From assembly GCF_000372645.1 (NCBI RefSeq), contig NZ_APMP01000033.1, positions 1-50,060 of the forward strand: a stretch of DNA of 50,060 nucleotides. The letters run 5' to 3'. Every line of letters starts with the position of its first letter. Within the stretch, counting starts at the first letter, position 1. The translations under genes were made by a program, and so were the position numbers. The stretch comes from Caulobacter vibrioides OR37 (lineage in GTDB: Bacteria; Pseudomonadota; Alphaproteobacteria; Caulobacterales; Caulobacteraceae). This document shows positions 46,791 to 50,060 of this stretch, piece after piece. The notes below the pieces were generated by a model that was not told where the DNA came from, searched no databases, and saw nothing but the letters and a program-made list of their open reading frames with translations.

Positions 46791-48548
46791 TCAAGCCCCG
46801 AGCACGTCTGGCGTCATCGCCTCGAAGTCCGCGCCGCCGATCATGACGCCCGCCGCCGCGCCCGGGACCTGGGCCAGGACGCTTTCGGCGAAGACGCGGG
46901 CCAGGGCGCGCTTGCTCTCGGCCCAGGCGGCGTCCGCCTCGCCCGAGGCCGCCAGGGCGCCCTTGGCCAGCATCCAACCGCCGACCACGTCGCCGAGCAG
47001 TTTCAGATAGGCGGTGGCGCCCGAAAGCGCGTCGGGCATGGACTTGGCGCGGCGCTCGATCAGCCAGGCCGTGGCGCTGGCCGCCGCGTCGAGGGCGGCC
47101 GAAAGGCGCAGGCCGACGGCCTTGAGGTCCGAGGCGTTCAGGGCGTCGATGGTGTCGCGGATGTCGTCCATCAGATCGGCGACGGCCTGACCCTCGCCCA
47201 TGGAGAGCTTGCGGCCGATCAGGTCGATGGCCTGGATGCCGTTGGTGCCTTCGTAGATCGGCGCGATGCGGGCGTCGCGGTAGTGCTGGGCCGCGCCGGT
47301 CTCCTCGATGAAGCCCATGCCGCCGTGGATCTGGACGCCCTGCGAGGCCGCCCAGACGCCGACGTCGGTCGACCAGGCCTTGGCGATCGGGGTCAGCAGT
47401 TCCTCGCGCAGCTTGGCCGCCGTCCGGGCCGCGTCATCGGTCGCCGCGCGGGCCAGGTCGGCGGCGACGGCGGTCGACAGGCAGATGCCGCGCGCGGCCT
47501 CGATATGGGCCTTCATCAAGACCAGCGAGCGCCGCACGTCCGGATGATCGAACAGGCGCGAGGGATAGGCGCCGGTCCAGGCCGATCGGCCTTGAGCGCG
47601 GTCCTGCGAGAAGGCCAGCGCCTGCTGGTAGGCGCGCTCGGCGATGGCGACGCCTTGCGTGCCGACCTGCAGGCGCGCGGCGTTCATCATCGTGAACATG
47701 TTGGGCAGCCCTTGACCCAGACCCCCGACCAGCTCGGCCTTGGCGCCTTCGAACAGCATCACGCAGGTGGGCGAGCCGTGAATGCCCAGCTTGTGCTCCA
47801 GCCCGCCGACCCGCAGGGCGTTGCGCTCGCCCAGCGACCCATCGGCGTTGACCAGCACCTTGGGCGCCAGGAACAGCGAGATGCCCTTGACTCCGGGGGG
47901 CGCGTCCGGCGTGCGAGCCAGCACCAGGTGGACGATGTTATCGGCCGCGTCGTGATCGCCCCAGGTGATGTAGATCTTCTGGCCGCTGATCTTCCAGCCG
48001 CCGTCGCCGTCCGGGGTGGCGATCGTGGTCAGGGCCGCGAGATCCGAACCGGCCTGCGGCTCGGTCAGGTTCATCGTGCCGGTCCACTCGCCGGAGACCA
48101 GCCTGGGCAGATAGGTCGCCTTCTGGCTCTCGGAGCCGTGGTGCTCCAGCGCCTCGATCGCGCCCAGGCTCAGCATCGGGCACAGGCCGAAGGCCATGTT
48201 GGCGGCCTGGACCATCTCAAGCACCGCCACCTCAAGCGTCTTGGGAAGGCCCTGACCGCCATGCTCGGTTGGCGCGGCCAGGCTGGTCCAGCCGCCTTGC
48301 GCGAACCGCTGATAGGCGTCGGCGAAGCCGGGCGCGCAGCGGACCACGCCGTTTTCCAGCTTGGCGCCGACCAGGTCGCCCTGGCGGTTCAGCGGGGCCA
48401 GCACGTCCGAGGCGAAGGCGCCGGCCGCCTCCAGCACCGCCGCCACGGTGTCCGCGTCGGCCTCCGGGAAGGCGTCGGCCAGCCGGTCGAAGCCGGCGGC
48501 GTGGCGCAGCGAGAAGGCGAGGTCACGGACGGGCGCGCGGTAGGTCAT
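46791..48548 (-). CDS. Acyl-CoA dehydrogenase with C-terminal extension
   Basis: 585 residues, an FAD enzyme oxidising acyl-CoA to enoyl-CoA in beta-oxidation and passing electrons to ETF. Landmarks are GTMNLTEPQAGSDL (FAD/substrate region), ITWGDHD, the flavin segment GVQIHGGMGFIEETGAAQHYRDARIAPIYEGTNGIQAIDL, and a C-terminal domain beyond residue 450 as in long-chain dehydrogenases of the FadE12/DUF-extended type. ATG 48548 gives MTYRAPVRDLAF, the usual start of this subgroup. A 17-bp palindrome 40 bases upstream may be an operator. Confidence 0.93.
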   Translation of the reverse strand: MTYRAPVRDLAFSLRHAAGFDRLADAFPEADADTVAAVLEAAGAFASDVLAPLNRQGDLVGAKLENGVVRCAPGFADAYQRFAQGGWTSLAAPTEHGGQGLPKTLEVAVLEMVQAANMAFGLCPMLSLGAIEALEHHGSESQKATYLPRLVSGEWTGTMNLTEPQAGSDLAALTTIATPDGDGGWKISGQKIYITWGDHDAADNIVHLVLARTPDAPPGVKGISLFLAPKVLVNADGSLGERNALRVGGLEHKLGIHGSPTCVMLFEGAKAELVGGLGQGLPNMFTMMNAARLQVGTQGVAIAERAYQQALAFSQDRAQGRSAWTGAYPSRLFDHPDVRRSLVLMKAHIEAARGICLSTAVAADLARAATDDAARTAAKLREELLTPIAKAWSTDVGVWAASQGVQIHGGMGFIEETGAAQHYRDARIAPIYEGTNGIQAIDLIGRKLSMGEGQAVADLMDDIRDTIDALNASDLKAVGLRLSAALDAAASATAWLIERRAKSMPDALSGATAYLKLLGDVVGGWMLAKGALAASGEADAAWAESKRALARVFAESVLAQVPGAAAGVMIGGADFEAMTPDVLGA

Positions 48549-48587
48549 GGCCGAAAGCTCCAGAATTTCGGTCCCCTCTTTAGGCGG

Positions 48588-48604
48588 GGTGACGCGGCGT
48601 CACC
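48588..48604. promoter_or_regulatory. Candidate operator before the acyl-CoA dehydrogenase
   Basis: GGTGACGC-G-GCGTCACC is a perfect 17-bp palindrome 40 bases before the dehydrogenase start. Dyads of this size are typical for TetR or GntR family regulators of fatty acid genes, but no regulator gene is adjacent. Confidence 0.45.
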
Positions 48605-48659
48605 AAGCCGCGCGCATGTTTATGCAGGAAATCACGGGTTCGTGATAAGCGCTCCCTTC

Positions 48660-48676
48660 AACTCCATGGTGGAGTT
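48660..48676. promoter_or_regulatory. Candidate operator before the YceI gene
   Basis: AACTCCA-TGG-TGGAGTT, a perfect 7-bp inverted repeat with a 3-base centre, 50 bases before the YceI start, between this gene and the divergent dehydrogenase. Confidence 0.45.
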
Positions 48677-48726
48677 CCTAAGTCGGGGATCCGTAACCGG
48701 TGCTGTTCTAATTTTCGGAGCCCACG

Positions 48727-49350
48727 ATGTATCGTCCTCTCGTCTACGCCGCCCTCGCCGCGGCCCTGCTGACCGCGCCGGCCGCCTACGCCGCGCCGTC
48801 GACCGATCCGGCCAAGATGCCGGCCGGCCACTATGTCCTCGACAAGACCCACGCGTCCCTGACCGCCAAGCTCAAGCACATGGGCCTGTCGAACTACACC
48901 CTGCGCTTCACCAAGCTGGACGCCGACTACACCTATGATCCGGCCCAGCCGGCGGCCGCCAAGCTGAGCGTCACGGTCGATCCGGCCTCGCTCGACACCT
49001 CGACCGGCGCCGACGAGTTCGGCCTGAAGTTCAACAAGGAACTGATCGGCGACGGCTGGCTGGAAGCCAACAAGTACCCGACCATCACCTTCGTCTCGAC
49101 CGCCATCAATGTCGGCGACGGCCAGCATGGCAAGGTGACCGGCGACCTGACCTTCCACGGCGTGACCAAGCCGGTCGTGCTGGACGTGACCTTCAACGGT
49201 TCGGGTCCGGGCATGAACCCGCTGCAAACGCGCGCCGGCTTCTCGGCCGTGACGACGATCAAACGCTCGGACTTCGGCGTGAGCAAATATGTCCCGCTGG
49301 TCGGCGACGACGTCACCTTGAACATCGAAGTCGAGTTCCAGAAGAAGTAA
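48727..49350 (+). CDS. Periplasmic YceI family protein
   Basis: 207 residues with a signal peptide (to about residue 22, APAAYAAPS). YceI proteins are lipocalin-like barrels that bind isoprenoid lipids in the periplasm, some with ubiquinone-8. Landmarks are GHYVLDKTHASLTAKLKHMGLSNYTLRFTKLD, SLDTSTGADEFGLKFNKELIGDGWLEANKYPTITFVST, and VTGDLTFHGVTKPVVLDVTFNG. A cytochrome b561 gene follows 33 bases later; this pair is common and points to a membrane redox role. Confidence 0.95.
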   Translation: MYRPLVYAALAAALLTAPAAYAAPSTDPAKMPAGHYVLDKTHASLTAKLKHMGLSNYTLRFTKLDADYTYDPAQPAAAKLSVTVDPASLDTSTGADEFGLKFNKELIGDGWLEANKYPTITFVSTAINVGDGQHGKVTGDLTFHGVTKPVVLDVTFNGSGPGMNPLQTRAGFSAVTTIKRSDFGVSKYVPLVGDDVTLNIEVEFQKK

Positions 49351-49383
49351 TCTGTTCGAGACTCGGGGATCTGGGAGACACGC

Positions 49384-50060
49384 ATGGCCGCGAGCCGGAC
49401 GCGTTACACGACGGTGGCGATCGTCATTCACTGGCTGATCGCCGCGGCCATCGTCTTCCAGATCATCCTGGGCTGGCGGATGGGCGACGGGCCCAAGGGT
49501 TCGCCCACGACCTTCGCCCTCTTCCAGCTGCACAAGTCGATCGGCATCACCATCCTGCTGCTGAGCCTGGCGCGCCTGGCCTGGCGGCTGTTCAACAAGC
49601 CGCCGGCGGCCCCCGAGGGGCAGCCGAAGTGGGAACGGATCGCCTCCAAGGTCGTCCATATCGGCTTCTACGTGATCATGATCGGCCTGCCGCTGACGGG
49701 CTGGATCCTGGTCTCGGCCAGCCGCGTGGCGATCCCGACCCTGCTTTACGGGGTCATTCCCTGGCCGCATGTGCCGGGCATTCCCGAACTGGCCGCCGGC
49801 CCCAAGCACGTCTGGCATGAGATCGGCGAACTGGGCCACGGCGTGCTGGTCAAGCTGACCTACGTTCTTCTGGCCCTGCACCTGGGCGCGGTCGCCAAGC
49901 ATCAGATCCTCGACAAGGACGAGGTGTTCGGAAACATGGCGCCCGGCGCCAAGCCCGGCTGGAAGGAGCCTCGCGCCTGGCTAGCCGCCGCCGGCTTCGC
50001 CGCCGTGGTCGCCCTCGGCTATCTCTACACCCCGGCCGTGAAGGCCAAGCCCGCCGCGCC
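49384..50060 (+). CDS. Cytochrome b561 family protein, 3'-truncated by the window edge
   Basis: The frame runs open to the last base, so the C-terminus is missing; 225 codons are visible. Four membrane helices carry the heme-b histidines (VIHWLIAAAI, LHKSIGI, VVHIGFYVIM, LALHLGAVAKH). WRMGDGPKG and LPLTGWILVSA fit the prokaryotic cytochrome b561 domain, which moves electrons between quinol and periplasmic partners. A fifth hydrophobic stretch (LAAAGFAAVVALGYLYTPAV) begins near the edge, and a fused C-terminal domain is possible but unseen. Probably co-transcribed with the YceI gene. Confidence 0.92.
   Translation, partial: MAASRTRYTTVAIVIHWLIAAAIVFQIILGWRMGDGPKGSPTTFALFQLHKSIGITILLLSLARLAWRLFNKPPAAPEGQPKWERIASKVVHIGFYVIMIGLPLTGWILVSASRVAIPTLLYGVIPWPHVPGIPELAAGPKHVWHEIGELGHGVLVKLTYVLLALHLGAVAKHQILDKDEVFGNMAPGAKPGWKEPRAWLAAAGFAAVVALGYLYTPAVKAKPAA

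Noticed and set aside
1..50060. tRNA, rRNA, CRISPR array, insertion sequence or replication origin
   Set aside because: I looked for clover-leaf ends, regularly spaced repeats, transposase motifs and DnaA-box clusters and saw none.

Overview
The window is chromosomal DNA of a GC-rich alphaproteobacterium, almost certainly a Caulobacter. The evidence is gene content and order: rsfS-rlmH-envC-ctpA-deacetylase-rppH, a full aa3 cytochrome oxidase cluster ctaC-ctaD-ctaB-coxF-ctaG-ctaE-DUF983-SURF1-thrC-M16, and downstream a PAS-GEDEF-EAL protein ending in Arg-Gly that I recognise as the cell-cycle phosphodiesterase PdeA. Coding density is very high. I found no rRNA, tRNA, CRISPR array or intact insertion sequence.

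Layout. 1-0.3 kb: the 3' end of a lower-GC small membrane protein gene. 0.35-5.85 kb: ribosome silencing, 23S rRNA methylation, cell-wall and envelope genes and an mRNA-decay Nudix enzyme. 5.9-8.1 kb: two alpha/beta hydrolases, the first with a long histone-H1-like tail. 8.1-8.55 kb: a guanidinium exporter gene (sugE/gdx) behind a guanidine-II (mini-ykkC) riboswitch. 8.57-11.5 kb: a minus-strand set with a desaturase, an ETFB-type lysine methyltransferase and a VOC protein. 11.6-18.96 kb: a LprI-like protein, ubiA, an ABC exporter, a DUF4153 membrane protein, an S10 carboxypeptidase and a DUF1801 protein. 18.97-22.0 kb: ppk2, rsmE and gshA. 22.05-25.6 kb: a secreted unknown, a 49-residue membrane protein with a consensus CtrA promoter, a DUF427 protein and a POT peptide transporter. 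25.6-29.75 kb: a hairpin cluster, a GNAT protein, tldD and a PadR-DUF1700-DUF2807 operon. 30.1-39.4 kb: the cytochrome oxidase/thrC/M16 run. 39.5-42.4 kb: a GNAT protein, pdeA and a YqgE protein. 42.5-46.7 kb: a peroxide-linked region with a peroxiredoxin, an OhrR-like regulator, a tandem pair of haloperoxidase-type hydrolases and an amidohydrolase, with a rearranged duplication scar. 46.8-50 kb: an acyl-CoA dehydrogenase, a YceI protein and a cytochrome b561 cut by the window edge.

The most informative regulatory points are the riboswitch, which also moves the sugE start to a GTG at 8447; the CtrA box at 22803-22818 driving an unannotated-size small membrane protein; two identical 10-bp palindromes between the OhrR-like gene and the Tat-exported hydrolase; and the junction at 44716-44757, where an amidohydrolase fragment is fused to the last codons of a second peroxiredoxin copy. 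Most other genes are core metabolism or housekeeping.
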